Origin: Gorillibacterium massiliense
GTDB lineage: Bacteria > Bacillota > Bacilli > Paenibacillales > NBRC-103111
Reading direction: 5' to 3'
Length of the DNA: 40,664 nucleotides
Assembly (NCBI RefSeq): GCF_000455485.1
Contig: NZ_CBQR020000075.1
Location: 1 to 40,664, forward strand
Position numbers and translations under genes: made by a program. Shown one piece after another: positions 26,369 through 34,423 of this stretch (position 1 is the first letter of the stretch; the number at the start of each line of letters is the position of its first letter). Below the pieces are notes generated by a model. The model did no database searches. It saw nothing but the letters and a program-made list of their open reading frames with translations, and had not been told where the DNA came from.

Positions 26369-26589
26369 GGCTTTTGGCTGGTTTGAACGGTTTACCGTTT
26401 GATTGCCGATAGAGGAATGGAGGACATTTGAACCGTAGGAGCGTCAGCGTCCGCCTTTGTTTTCGGATTTCTTCCTCTTAACCAGTTTCATTCAGGAAAT
26501 CCGAAAACAACAGCGGCTGGAAGTTTAAATGTTCCGTAGTTCCAGCATGTATGGCAATTAATCTTCAGTAGCCGTTAAAGCCAAAAGCC
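26369..26589. repeat. 221-bp nested inverted repeat of unknown function
   Basis: The 568 bases between fumC and glyQS hold this element first. Outer arms GGCTTTTGGCT...AACGG (26369-26390) pair with CCGTT...AGCCAAAAGCC (near 26572-26589). Inside, ATTGCC (26402-26407) pairs with GGCAAT (26553-26558), GGACATTTGAAC with GTTTAAATGTTCC, and a 14-bp perfect pair TTGTTTTCGGATTT / AAATCCGAAAACAA (near 26457-26509) forms the core. No open reading frame or T run is seen. It may be a mobile-element-derived miniature repeat or a structured intergenic element. Confidence 0.7.
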
Positions 26590-26592
26590 CGT

Positions 26593-26621
26593 TTGACAAG
26601 CGGAACGTTTGACGCTACCAT
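26593..26621 (+). promoter_or_regulatory. Candidate sigma-A promoter of the glyQS leader
   Basis: A perfect TTGACA (26593-26598) and TACCAT (26616-26621) are 17 bases apart. Transcription would start near 26628, just before the T-box structure. Confidence 0.6.
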
Positions 26622-26639
26622 AGAAATCAAATCATAATT

Positions 26640-26875
26640 TCGGCTGCGACGGAGAAAGAGTACGCGGTGCCTGTTGAACATTAGCGAACCGGGGACGGTG
26701 AAAGCCCGGGACAACAGCCGCAGAAAGGGCGCTCCCGAGCCAACGTGAAGAAAGTGGACGTACCCGCGCATCGCAGGTTAGCGATGAACGGCGCGTCAAC
26801 TGGGGTGGAACCGCGGAAGCGAAAGCTTTCGTCCCCGGACGAGGAATCTTGTCCGGGGGCGGGAGCTTTTTTTGA
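26640..26875 (+). promoter_or_regulatory. Glycine T-box riboswitch (leader of glyQS)
   Basis: Stem I shows the AGTA loop-E motif (26659-26662) opposite a specifier loop. Upper stem GCGG/CCGC and CTGTTG/CAACAG leads to a distal loop carrying GACGGTGAAAG. In the specifier loop GAAAGGGCGC, GGC (26728-26730) is the likely glycine codon. The conserved T-box TGGGGTGGAACCGCGG (26801-26816) follows; its bulge TGGA pairs with UCCA, fitting a tRNA-Gly with discriminator U. A terminator stem (about 26823-26867) ends in seven T. Uncharged tRNA-Gly should stabilise the antiterminator and allow glyQS transcription. Confidence 0.95.
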
Positions 26876-26926
26876 TGGCTGCAGGCAGGCCCGGGCGCAT
26901 TTAAAGATAAAGGAGAAGAAGCGCGA

Positions 26927-28315
26927 ATGAGTGAAGTAACGATGGATCAAATTGTTGGCCACGCCAAGCATCGGGGCTTTGTTTTTCCCGGCTCGGAAAT
27001 TTACGGAGGACTCGCGAATACGTGGGACTACGGTCCTTTGGGCGTGGAACTGAAAAACAACGTGAAAAAGGCATGGTGGAAGAAGTTCATTCAACAATCG
27101 CCTTACAACGTCGGCTTGGACGCGGCGATTTTGATGAATCCTCAAGCTTGGGTGGCTTCCGGCCACGTGGGCAACTTCAACGACCCGATGATCGACTGCA
27201 AACAGTGCAAAGCCCGCCACCGGGCCGACAAGATCATCGAAAACGCCCTTGCCGAAAAAGGCATCGAGCTGGTCGTAGACGGTCTCAGCTTTGATCAAAT
27301 GATGGATTTGGTGAAAGAGCACCACATCGTGTGCCCGGATTGCGGCGCTTTCGATTACACAGATATCCGCCAGTTCAATCTGATGTTCAAGACCCATCAA
27401 GGGGTTACCGTGTCCAGCGCCAACGAAATTTACCTTCGCCCGGAGACGGCTCAAGGCATTTTCGTCAACTTCAAAAACGTGCAGCGCACCATGCGCAAAA
27501 AGCTGCCCTTCGGTATCGGCCAAATCGGCAAAAGCTTCCGCAATGAAATCACGCCTGGCAACTTTACTTTCCGTACCCGGGAATTCGAGCAAATGGAGCT
27601 TGAATTTTTCTGTAAGCCTGGCGAGGATATGGAATGGTTCGGCTACTGGCGCAGCTTCTGTAAAGATTGGCTGCTCGGCCTCGGCATCAAGGAAGAAAGC
27701 ATCCGCTTGCGGGATCACTCCGACGACGAACTGTCCCACTACAGCAACGCCACGACGGACATCGAATTCCGTTTCCCCTTCGGCTGGGGCGAATTGTGGG
27801 GCATTGCCGACCGCACCGATTACGACTTGAAGCAGCACATGGAACATTCCGGTGAAGACTTCAACTATATCGACCAGGATAATAACAACGAGCGTTATGT
27901 GCCTTACTGCATCGAGCCATCTCTCGGCGCAGACCGGGTAACATTAGCGTTCCTCATTGACTCTTACGAGGAGCAGGCGCTGGAAGGCGGAGACAGCCGC
28001 ACGGTTATGCATCTGCACCCGGCTCTCGCTCCTTACAAAGCAGCGATTTTCCCGCTGTCGAAGAAGCTGGCGGACGGTGCCCAAAAGATATTCGCCGATC
28101 TGGCTGCGGACTTCATGGTGGACTACGACGATTCCGGTTCTATCGGTAAACGGTACCGCCGTCACGATGAAATTGGCACGCCTTTCGCCATCACCTATGA
28201 CTTCGATTCCGAGACCGACGGCCAAGTAACCGTGCGTGACCGGGATACGATGGAGCAGCAGCGCATGCCTATCTCCGAACTGAAGGCATTCCTGGAAGCG
28301 AAACTGGCTTGGTAA
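26927..28315 (+). CDS. glyQS: Glycyl-tRNA synthetase (single-chain, dimeric type)
   Basis: A 462-residue class II aminoacyl-tRNA synthetase charging tRNA-Gly. Class II motifs are visible: motif 2 around [25 protein letters not shown], and motif 3 near [17 protein letters not shown] zinc-binding insertion is marked by DCKQCKARH and VCPDCGAF. The C-terminal anticodon-binding domain (~360-462) follows. The N-terminus ([34 protein letters not shown]) is diagnostic of the alpha2 form rather than the alpha2beta2 form. AAAGGAGAAG precedes the ATG. It is controlled by the glycine T-box upstream. Confidence 0.97.
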   Translation: MSEVTMDQIVGHAKHRGFVFPGSEIYGGLANTWDYGPLGVELKNNVKKAWWKKFIQQSPYNVGLDAAILMNPQAWVASGHVGNFNDPMIDCKQCKARHRADKIIENALAEKGIELVVDGLSFDQMMDLVKEHHIVCPDCGAFDYTDIRQFNLMFKTHQGVTVSSANEIYLRPETAQGIFVNFKNVQRTMRKKLPFGIGQIGKSFRNEITPGNFTFRTREFEQMELEFFCKPGEDMEWFGYWRSFCKDWLLGLGIKEESIRLRDHSDDELSHYSNATTDIEFRFPFGWGELWGIADRTDYDLKQHMEHSGEDFNYIDQDNNNERYVPYCIEPSLGADRVTLAFLIDSYEEQALEGGDSRTVMHLHPALAPYKAAIFPLSKKLADGAQKIFADLAADFMVDYDDSGSIGKRYRRHDEIGTPFAITYDFDSETDGQVTVRDRDTMEQQRMPISELKAFLEAKLAW

Positions 28316-28326
28316 GCGAATCATGC

Positions 28327-28366
28327 AAGATGCCCTCGTCCGATGATGGATGGGGGCATCTTTCTT
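28327..28366 (+). terminator. Terminator after glyQS
   Basis: AAGATGCCC (28327-28335) pairs with GGGCATCTT (28354-28362), followed by a short T-rich stretch. The ribosome binding site of the next gene lies immediately after, so some read-through to yyaC may occur. Confidence 0.7.
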
Positions 28367-28383
28367 AAAAGGAGCAGAAACGA

Positions 28384-28932
28384 ATGTCTGAATTGACGGG
28401 CAGTGCCCGATTGGCGGAAAAGCTGGCGAGGCTATCTTCAGCAGAGAGGTTATCTTCATCCGTGTCGTCGGCAGACAACCGCGATAAAGCGGTACCGATC
28501 ATCGTCTGCGTCGGCACGGACCGTTCCACCGGCGATGCTTTCGGGCCGCTGATCGGAACTTTTTTGCGTGAGGCTGGGTATCCCCGTGTGTTCGGTACAT
28601 TGGACGATCCTTGGGACTCTTCGAACCTGGCTCAGCGGGTTACTTCATTGCCCCATGCTGATTTCATCCTTGCCGTTGACTGCTGCGTCGGTGCGGAGCT
28701 GGGCAAATTCCGCGTGCAAAACCGGCCGCTCGAACCGGGAAAATCCATGGGTAAACCACTGCCAAGTTTGGGTACGGCTGCGCTTCTCGGCGTAGTTGCA
28801 CCGAACTACGGCAATCCATACAGTATGCTGCAGACGGCCTCGCTCTGCTTGGTCATGGAGATGGCCAGGTTAGCGGCTGCTGCGATCCTTGCGGCGTATA
28901 TGGGGGATGGAATCGCTAGACGGACGGATTGA
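28384..28932 (+). CDS. yyaC: Spore protease YyaC family protein
   Basis: A 182-residue protein of the YyaC/DUF1256 family, related in fold to the germination protease GPR. Signatures are IIVCVGTDRSTGDAFGPLIGT, VFGTLDDP, ILAVDCCVGAELGKF and SLGTAALLGVVAPNYGNPYSMLQTASLCLVMEMA. Members occur in endospore formers; the exact role is not settled. AAAGGAGC lies before the ATG at 28384. The first ~30 residues, before the conserved core, look unconstrained. Its presence supports a spore-forming host. Confidence 0.93.
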   Translation: MSELTGSARLAEKLARLSSAERLSSSVSSADNRDKAVPIIVCVGTDRSTGDAFGPLIGTFLREAGYPRVFGTLDDPWDSSNLAQRVTSLPHADFILAVDCCVGAELGKFRVQNRPLEPGKSMGKPLPSLGTAALLGVVAPNYGNPYSMLQTASLCLVMEMARLAAAAILAAYMGDGIARRTD

Positions 28933-28986
28933 CTTCATGAGCAGCCGGAGCCGATTGTTTGCAGCGGCTGTCGTTCCGCCGGCGGG

Positions 28987-30006
28987 TTAAGCGCTTGCAG
29001 TTTCTCCGGACAAGACGGGGGTAGCCCCGCTTTTTTTCGATGACCGTTCTCCAAGGAAAACCGTTTTGGCGATGGGCAGTTTTCTCAACAACCAATCCAA
29101 AGCTAAAGCAAGGGACATGCCGACTACGAGTTGGATAAATTGAACGTGAATATGGGTGGCTCTGACGAAGATGAAGATAATGACCGTATGATACAAAAGG
29201 ATAGTCAAGGAATGCTGCCCGATGTATGTGAAGACAGGCGATACTCCCTTGATTTTTACCAAATAGCGGACGATCGACATGATCAAGATACAGCCGGTCA
29301 AGCCTGCGATAAAAAAGAGAAACACATTATTATAGGACCGCATGCTGATTCCGATTTCGCCATTAAGCGTTACGGCTGTCGGGAAGATGATTAGGGACGC
29401 CAAAATCATCCATTTTGGAAAGCAATACTCCCGATACAATTTCCTTGTTTTCAGATCGTAACCAAAGTACATAAAGAGCTGTATGGCTAAGGCAATATCT
29501 AGATTCCAAGGGATTTGCACGATGCGGCCGATGAATACCCCGGCAAAGGAGAGAGCAAGAAAAACACCCCATCGAGTCAATGGATGTTTTGCCGATTTCG
29601 TTATGATAAGAGTTCCCAAAAAAATGAGCTCTGCTGAAAACAGGCAAGGCAGGAACCATAGGGGGGCACCGATGCGGGGATTGTTGCCCGTAAAAATATC
29701 CTTCACGGCGAGCCAAGGGGAAACATCATCAGCAAATCTGATGAACCAGAATCCGAAGAGCAGCGCGCTTGCGGTAAAGTACGGCACCACCAGACGCCAT
29801 AGTTTGGAAATCACAAATTGATGGTAATGATCGATGTATTTGTTCGTGCTTACAACGAAACCGGCGGCGAGGAAGAACAGTGGCATGCGGAAGCCAGACA
29901 GGATGGTCTCAATGTGGTGAGAGATGTTCGTGTGGCCAAGAACGACCATGGTGATGGTGAGTCCTTTAATGACATCGATTTCTTTTAATCTGGCTTTCTT
30001 TTCCAA
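28987..30006 (-). CDS. Acyltransferase family 3 membrane protein (fucose 4-O-acetylase-like)
   Basis: About 339 residues with some ten predicted membrane helices. The N-terminal motif KEIDVIKGLTITMVVLGHT with its conserved His, RMPLFFLAAGFV and KLWRLVVPYF are hallmarks of the acyltransferase 3 family, which moves acetyl or other acyl groups to sugars of cell-surface glycans. TTG 30006 is preferred to GTG 30015 because GGAG lies eight bases before the TTG but abuts the GTG. The gene is convergent with yyaC. The acceptor is unknown. Confidence 0.9.
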   Translation of the reverse strand: MEKKARLKEIDVIKGLTITMVVLGHTNISHHIETILSGFRMPLFFLAAGFVVSTNKYIDHYHQFVISKLWRLVVPYFTASALLFGFWFIRFADDVSPWLAVKDIFTGNNPRIGAPLWFLPCLFSAELIFLGTLIITKSAKHPLTRWGVFLALSFAGVFIGRIVQIPWNLDIALAIQLFMYFGYDLKTRKLYREYCFPKWMILASLIIFPTAVTLNGEIGISMRSYNNVFLFFIAGLTGCILIMSIVRYLVKIKGVSPVFTYIGQHSLTILLYHTVIIFIFVRATHIHVQFIQLVVGMSLALALDWLLRKLPIAKTVFLGERSSKKSGATPVLSGETASA

Positions 30007-30141
30007 TGCCTTCACTCCGTTTCGTCAAAATTTCAATTTCGAAGATACAAAGAGTAGTAATATAATCATTATTATACAATTTGTATCATTTGGAATAGAG
30101 ACGTCAGGAGCATTCTGGATGTTATTTTCCCGGTTTTTTTC

Positions 30142-30834
30142 TTATCGGATCGACAATTTCGTATAAAGCTCAATGCAAGCCGGGCCTTCGGTGGCAACGT
30201 TGCCGACACGCGGGTCTACAGGATAAGTCTCCATCTCGTCTTCCGGATAGGGAGCAAAGAGAGGCTTCAGCGGTTCGGCGGAACGAATTTCCCGGTTCAG
30301 CCATAATCCTTCATGCTCCGGCTTCAAAATAACCGGCATGCGGTCATGAACCTCCCCCGTAAGCCGGTTGGGTACGGTGGTCAAGATGGTGCAGGTTGAC
30401 AGCCGGCTTCCCTCTGGAGATATCCAACTGTCATACAAGCCAGCCATGGCGAACAGTTTACCGCTTTTCAGCCGAAACCGGTAGGGCTGCTTGGCTCCGT
30501 TCTCCGTTTTCTTCCACTCGTAATAGCCGTCGGCGGGAATGAGGCAGCGCTTACGCTCCAGCAGCATTTTGAAGGCAGGTTTGATATCCGCCGTCTCCGC
30601 CCGTGCGTTAATCATCTTGAACCCGCTCTTTTCATCCTTTGACCAAGAAGGCACCAGCCCCCATTTCAACTCTCCTAACCGATGCTTCCCTTCATGATCC
30701 TCCACGACAGCATAAACCGCTTGTCCAGGCGCAAGATTGTAGCGCGGCTTGTAATGGGCTGCATTCCACTCATCAATTTGGAACCGGACAATCAGTTCCT
30801 CCAACGAAACGATGATCGTATATCGTCCGCACAT
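30142..30834 (-). CDS. SOS response-associated peptidase (SRAP/YedK/HMCES family)
   Basis: A 230-residue protein that captures abasic sites in single-stranded DNA by a covalent thiazolidine bond through its N-terminal Cys. The required Met-Cys start is visible (MCGRYTI), so ATG 30834 is certain: the frame extends farther up, but AAAGGGGA lies eight bases before this ATG. Other conserved parts are MINARAET (Asn/Arg/Glu site), CLIPADGYYEWKK (Glu) and HDRMPVIL (His). The gene is transcribed alone on the minus strand. Confidence 0.95.
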   Translation of the reverse strand: MCGRYTIIVSLEELIVRFQIDEWNAAHYKPRYNLAPGQAVYAVVEDHEGKHRLGELKWGLVPSWSKDEKSGFKMINARAETADIKPAFKMLLERKRCLIPADGYYEWKKTENGAKQPYRFRLKSGKLFAMAGLYDSWISPEGSRLSTCTILTTVPNRLTGEVHDRMPVILKPEHEGLWLNREIRSAEPLKPLFAPYPEDEMETYPVDPRVGNVATEGPACIELYTKLSIR

Positions 30835-30967
30835 GCGGGTTTCCCCTTTCCTGGTTCCCAATTCAATACAAGCTGCATATTCTATGCTATTTCAGCATGT
30901 CGGAAATAATCGAAAGGTTTCAAAGCAGCCGGCGCAGCATGCGACACAATGCGCAGCGGCTCTTTTC

Positions 30968-30973
30968 TATAAT
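30968..30973 (+). promoter_or_regulatory. Candidate -10 element before the zinc-ribbon-like protein gene
   Basis: A perfect TATAAT lies 48 bases before the start codon. The -35 region is poor, and a second AT-rich box (TTATAA) lies about 25 bases downstream. Confidence 0.35.
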
Positions 30974-31020
30974 AGAGGAGCTTGCTTTTGTTATAACAGA
31001 GATAAAGGAGCGAAGCAACG

Positions 31021-31326
31021 ATGACGATGATCACACATATTAATCTGGAGAATTCGGAAACGGAAGTATATTGCTGTCTTAGGAATCGAATCATCCGTCT
31101 GGACGATCAACATAAGCATCAATTTTGTGCCGGTTGTAAAATGTTTAGGGGCGAGGCTGGAGGCCGGGGTGTAGAATGCCGCTGGGACGATCCGCGTAAC
31201 TTGCCGGACCCTTATGTCGTTACGAGTCCGCAAGATGAGTGGCAGAGCAATCAGGAGCGAAAAATCCAGCTGCACGGAATGATCGATACCACCTCTCAAA
31301 GGACCGAAGAGACCAAAGCAGGGTGA
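31021..31326 (+). CDS. Small protein with a zinc-ribbon-like Cys/His cluster, function unknown
   Basis: A 101-residue cytoplasmic protein. The middle part HKHQFCAGCKMFRGEAGGRGVECRWDD places two His, a CxxC pair and a further Cys close together, which would suit a bound zinc ion. Two more adjacent Cys lie upstream in YCCLRNR. The last ~30 residues are hydrophilic and probably disordered. AAAGGAGC precedes the ATG, and a strong terminator follows. I do not recognise the family. Confidence 0.7.
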   Translation: MTMITHINLENSETEVYCCLRNRIIRLDDQHKHQFCAGCKMFRGEAGGRGVECRWDDPRNLPDPYVVTSPQDEWQSNQERKIQLHGMIDTTSQRTEETKAG

Positions 31327-31390
31327 CGGGTTAATCTCTTTTATTGCAAAACCTGATTATTCTTCCAATCGCAATTTCTATAGACGCCAT

Positions 31391-31433
31391 GCTCTCCCTT
31401 CATTCGCATTTTGCGAACCTGGGAGGGCTTTTC
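31391..31433 (+). terminator. Terminator after the zinc-ribbon-like protein gene
   Basis: GCTCTCCC (31391-31398) pairs with GGGAGGGC (31421-31428) and TCGCA pairs with TGCGA inside. TTTTCGTT follows. Confidence 0.85.
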
Positions 31434-31471
31434 GTTGTACGCATTATGCGCAAATTTTTGACAGATGATGG

Positions 31472-31487
31472 TTGAAATTGGTTTCAA
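31472..31487. repeat. Short perfect palindrome before the 49-residue peptide gene
   Basis: TTGAAA-TTGG-TTTCAA is a six-base inverted repeat, about 70 bases before the peptide start and eight bases after a TTGACA (31458-31463). It could be an operator, but no -10 element at the proper distance confirms a promoter here. Confidence 0.3.
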
Positions 31488-31559
31488 ATTTCGCGGTTTT
31501 GTTTAAGAATAAGTACCCAACCTTCGTGCCCAAAATGAGTTCAAAAGGAGTGAAAGGGC

Positions 31560-31709
31560 ATGTCCATTGAACGGTTTATTTTGCGTAAGCTAAGTCGCTG
31601 CAAACAGAAACAGCTGCGAGCCAATTTGCTGCAGCTGCTCATTATTCGCATCCAGAAGGCGGAACAACAGCGCATCGCAATGGAAAAAGCCCGCCGGAAT
31701 GCCGTTTGA
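31560..31709 (+). CDS. 49-residue basic peptide of unknown function
   Basis: ATG 31560 follows AAAGGAGTGA at a good distance and opens a 49-codon frame ending TGA at 31707-31709. The product starts MSIERFILRKLSRCKQKQ, has a single Cys14, a hydrophobic centre (NLLQLLIIRIQ) and a basic end (MEKARRNAV). It contains about a dozen Arg/Lys and few acids, and is likely one amphipathic helix. There is no signal peptide. A strong terminator follows, so this is a complete small transcription unit. Confidence 0.6.
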   Translation: MSIERFILRKLSRCKQKQLRANLLQLLIIRIQKAEQQRIAMEKARRNAV

Positions 31710-31760
31710 AAATCATTCACAGGTCTCCGTCGCCTTCGCCTGCAACGTTTAAAAAAAAAC

Positions 31761-31811
31761 AAGCTGCTCTCGAACAGAATTTTTTGTCTGTTTCGAGGGC
31801 AGCTTTTCTTT
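31761..31811. terminator. Bidirectional terminator
   Basis: AAGCTGC, CTCGAA and CAGA on the left pair with TCTG, TTCGAG and GCAGCTT on the right around a T-rich loop. A T-rich stretch follows on the plus strand, and a run of nine A just before it supplies a T run on the minus strand. It can end both the 49-residue peptide transcript and the facing NAD(P)HX gene. Confidence 0.85.
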
Positions 31812-31921
31812 AAGATATCAGAAAGAATTTACGGCGAAGCAGCGACTCCCTGATGTCGCAAGAAAAACGACTACTAAGAGCGGTCCGTCTTCTTTGAATT
31901 TACATCGATAGATGGTTTTTC

Positions 31922-33463
31922 TTATAATTCGTCGATCAAATCTCCGGCCAGCAGCCGACCGGATGGGCGTTTCGCGGCAGCCTGGTCACCAGCTAGGCCG
32001 TGGAGATAGACGCCGAGACAAGCAGCCTGTTCGGCGGTATAGCCTTGGGCTAACAGGCTTGCAATAATGCCTGAAAGGGCATCGCCGGTGCCGCCGGTGG
32101 CCATGCCGGGATTGCCCGTCAGATTGACGTACGCTGATCCTTCCGGTGTGGCGATGACCGTGCGGGCTCCCTTCAGCACGAGGGTAACGCCCCGCTCACC
32201 GGCAAACCGCAAGGCGGCGCCGATCCGGTCCCGCTGCACCTCAGCGGTAGAGACGCCCATTAGGCGTGCCATCTCGCCGGGGTGTGGCGTCAGCACCGTT
32301 GGAGCTTTGCGGACCGGCCAAGCAGCGGCATCCTTGGCGGATGCCAACATGTTTAGGGCGTCGGCGTCGATGAGGAGCGGCCCGGGTACGCTTTCCCAGA
32401 TGGCGCGGAGCCACTGGTCGTCTTCGGCGTAGCGGCCGAGTCCCGGCCCAATCACCATGGCGTCCCGTTCTGCGGCCAAGGCCGCCAGTGCCTCAGTCGA
32501 CACGTGGGTCCAGTCGCCGTGACCGGCGTCGGGCACGCCAGCCAGCATCGCTTCCGGCAGCTGGCCCAGCAGGTGCCGCACCAGACTGGCGGGCACAGCC
32601 CACGTGGCCAGGCCGCAGCCGGCGCGGAGCGCGGCCCGGGTTGCGAGCAGCCCGGCGCCGCTCATGCGCAAGGTGCCTGCGGCGATGAGTACATGGCCAT
32701 AGCTGCCCTTGTGGGTGTCGGCGACTCTTTGGCGGTTCGGGTTAGCGCCTATTTCCGCCAGTGTTTCTTTCGTTAATAGCCGCGCTACGATACCGAATTC
32801 GCGGGGGAGCTCCCGCGGAATGCCTATAGCTCTGGCAGAGACAACGCCTGCAACTTCCGCGCCGGGATACTGCGCAAGCCCTCGCTTCAAGAAGGCGAAG
32901 CTGACCGTGCGAACGGCACGGATGCACGGTTCGCCGATTTCACCGGTGTCAGTGTTAAGGCCGCTTGGGATGTCCGCAGCAATAATGGGCAGGCCGCTGG
33001 CATTGGCTTCGCGAATCAGAGCATCATAAGGAGCACGGGGCGCTCCTTTGGAACCGGTACCCAGCAGGGCGTCGATAAGTCCATCATATCCCGCCCAACC
33101 TGTATTATTTTCCATATACACAGATTCGGCAAACCCCAGCTTGCGGACCATGTCCAATTGCTGGGCAGCTTCGTCTTTCAGTGCTTCGGGAGGTTCTGCA
33201 AAGAGGAGATCGATCTTAAAGCCCATCTCCCGCAAATGACGGGCGGCGACGAGGCCGTCTCCACCGTTATTGCCTTTGCCGGCCAGGATCAGCCAGTGTG
33301 ATCGAGGTTTGCCGTCTGTCCGCTCCAGTTCCCGGGCATAGGCTGCGGTTTCCTCCGCTAGCGCCCGGCCGGCATTTTCCATAAGAATAAGCGCTGGAAT
33401 ACCCAGATGATCGATAGTGTGTCGATCCAGCTGCCTCATCTCTTCCGATGTAACGAGAAACAT
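31922..33463 (-). CDS. nnrDE: Bifunctional NAD(P)HX epimerase / ADP-dependent NAD(P)HX dehydratase
   Basis: A 513-residue repair enzyme. The N-terminal half (~1-220, YjeF_N) epimerises damaged hydrated NAD(P)H, with LILMENAGRA, LAGKGNNGGDGLVAARHL and DIPSGLNTDTGE. The C-terminal half (~225-510, ribokinase-like) dehydrates the S form using ADP, with KGSYGHVLIAAGTLRMSGAG, DADALN, LTPHPGEMARL, LKGARTVIA and NPGMATGGTGDALSGIIA. ATG 33463 is chosen because ACAGGAGG sits right before it; the frame is open 16 codons farther up. It is divergent from the methionine aminopeptidase gene. Confidence 0.95.
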   Translation of the reverse strand: MFLVTSEEMRQLDRHTIDHLGIPALILMENAGRALAEETAAYARELERTDGKPRSHWLILAGKGNNGGDGLVAARHLREMGFKIDLLFAEPPEALKDEAAQQLDMVRKLGFAESVYMENNTGWAGYDGLIDALLGTGSKGAPRAPYDALIREANASGLPIIAADIPSGLNTDTGEIGEPCIRAVRTVSFAFLKRGLAQYPGAEVAGVVSARAIGIPRELPREFGIVARLLTKETLAEIGANPNRQRVADTHKGSYGHVLIAAGTLRMSGAGLLATRAALRAGCGLATWAVPASLVRHLLGQLPEAMLAGVPDAGHGDWTHVSTEALAALAAERDAMVIGPGLGRYAEDDQWLRAIWESVPGPLLIDADALNMLASAKDAAAWPVRKAPTVLTPHPGEMARLMGVSTAEVQRDRIGAALRFAGERGVTLVLKGARTVIATPEGSAYVNLTGNPGMATGGTGDALSGIIASLLAQGYTAEQAACLGVYLHGLAGDQAAAKRPSGRLLAGDLIDEL

Positions 33464-33500
33464 TGGTCTTGCCTCCTGTAAAATCAACTTTCGTCTGCTT

Positions 33501-33529
33501 TTGGCGAACAAGTCTATTTGTGGTACAGT
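33501..33529 (+). promoter_or_regulatory. Candidate extended -10 sigma-A promoter for the methionine aminopeptidase gene
   Basis: TTGGCG (33501-33506) and TACAGT (33524-33529) are 17 bases apart, with TGG before the -10 box. The implied leader is about 115 bases, long enough for a small upstream frame. Confidence 0.5.
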
Positions 33530-33576
33530 AAATCATGAATAGTACTAAGTATATCGAAAAAACCGGAGGGTTACGA

Positions 33577-33687
33577 ATGGTTACAACCGGAATTTCGACA
33601 TATAGTGTTGAAGTAGAGAAAACCATCAAGGTTATTATTCAGGAGGTATCTCATGATCATAATCAAGAAGCCGGAAGAGATTGCTAA
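33577..33687 (+). CDS. Possible 36-residue leader peptide overlapping the methionine aminopeptidase start
   Basis: ATG 33577 lies seven bases after CGGAGGG and opens 36 codons (MVTTGISTYSVEVEKTIK...) that end at 33687, 35 bases inside the aminopeptidase gene in another frame. The good ribosome binding site makes translation possible and could couple it to the downstream start. Nothing else supports a protein function. Confidence 0.3.
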   Translation: MVTTGISTYSVEVEKTIKVIIQEVSHDHNQEAGRDC

Positions 33688-34402
33688 GATGCGGGAAGCT
33701 GGGAAGCTTTTGGCCGCCTGCCATAAAGAGATCGCCAAGCGAATCGTTCCCGGAGTTACGACCTGGGAGCTCGATGAGTTTGCCGACGCCTTTGTCCGTG
33801 CACACGGAGCCACCCATGAACAAAAAGGCTATCACGGATATCCCTATTCCATCTGTGCATCCGTCAACGATGTCGTATGCCACGGCTTTCCTAAAAAAAT
33901 TCCTTTGCAGGAAGGGGATATCGTAACCATAGATATGGTCGTCAACCTGAACGGTTGGCTGGCGGATTCCGCCTGGTCCTATGGAGTAGGCAAGCTAAGT
34001 CCGGAAGTGGCAAATCTTCTTAAGACCACGGAAGAATCGATGTATAAGGGCATAGCCCAAGCAGTGGTCGGCAACCGGATGGGCGATATTTCTCACGCGA
34101 TTCAAAGCTATGCTGAAGGAAAAGGCTATTCGGTGGTCAGGCAGTTTATCGGCCATGGCATCGGTCAGGAAATGCATGAGGATCCGGAAGTTCCTCACTA
34201 TGGCCCTGCAGGCCGTGGTTTGCGGCTGAAGGAAGGTATGGTCATCACGGTAGAACCGATGATCAACACGGGTCATTGGGAAGCCTATGTGGAAGAGGAC
34301 GGTTGGACGGCACGCACTCGAGACGGCGGCCTTTCCGCCCAGTATGAGCATACTATCGCCATCACAAAAGATGGCCCGTTGATTCTCACTTTGCAGGATT
34401 AA
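33653..34402 (+). CDS. map: Type I methionine aminopeptidase
   Basis: A 249-residue metalloenzyme that removes the starting Met from new proteins. Metal ligands expected for the pita-bread fold are visible: Asp in VTIDMVV, Asp in WLADSAWS, His in GHGIGQEMHEDPEVPHYG, Glu in TVEPMI and Glu in QYEHTIA; the substrate-facing His is in DVVCHGFP. It has the bare catalytic domain without a zinc-finger N-terminus. Length matches YflG of Bacillus subtilis, so this may be the second, non-ribosomal-operon copy rather than the essential map. AGGAGGT precedes the ATG. Confidence 0.95.
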   Translation: MIIIKKPEEIAKMREAGKLLAACHKEIAKRIVPGVTTWELDEFADAFVRAHGATHEQKGYHGYPYSICASVNDVVCHGFPKKIPLQEGDIVTIDMVVNLNGWLADSAWSYGVGKLSPEVANLLKTTEESMYKGIAQAVVGNRMGDISHAIQSYAEGKGYSVVRQFIGHGIGQEMHEDPEVPHYGPAGRGLRLKEGMVITVEPMINTGHWEAYVEEDGWTARTRDGGLSAQYEHTIAITKDGPLILTLQD

Positions 34403-34423
34403 ACATACGGACAGATCAACAAT

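Noticed and set aside
26681-27847. A 388-codon minus-strand frame across the T-box and glyQS
   Set aside because: It crosses a conserved RNA leader and a well-recognised synthetase gene, so it is a shadow frame.
28933-28986. Possible bidirectional terminator between yyaC and the acyltransferase gene
   Set aside because: CAGCCG and CGGCTG can pair but the loop is long and no T run follows on either strand.
30074-30086. ATACAA-T-TTGTAT palindrome before the acyltransferase gene, considered as an operator
   Set aside because: It is a 13-base AT-rich palindrome in an AT-rich promoter region and overlaps a minus-strand TATAAT box; such symmetry is expected by chance there.
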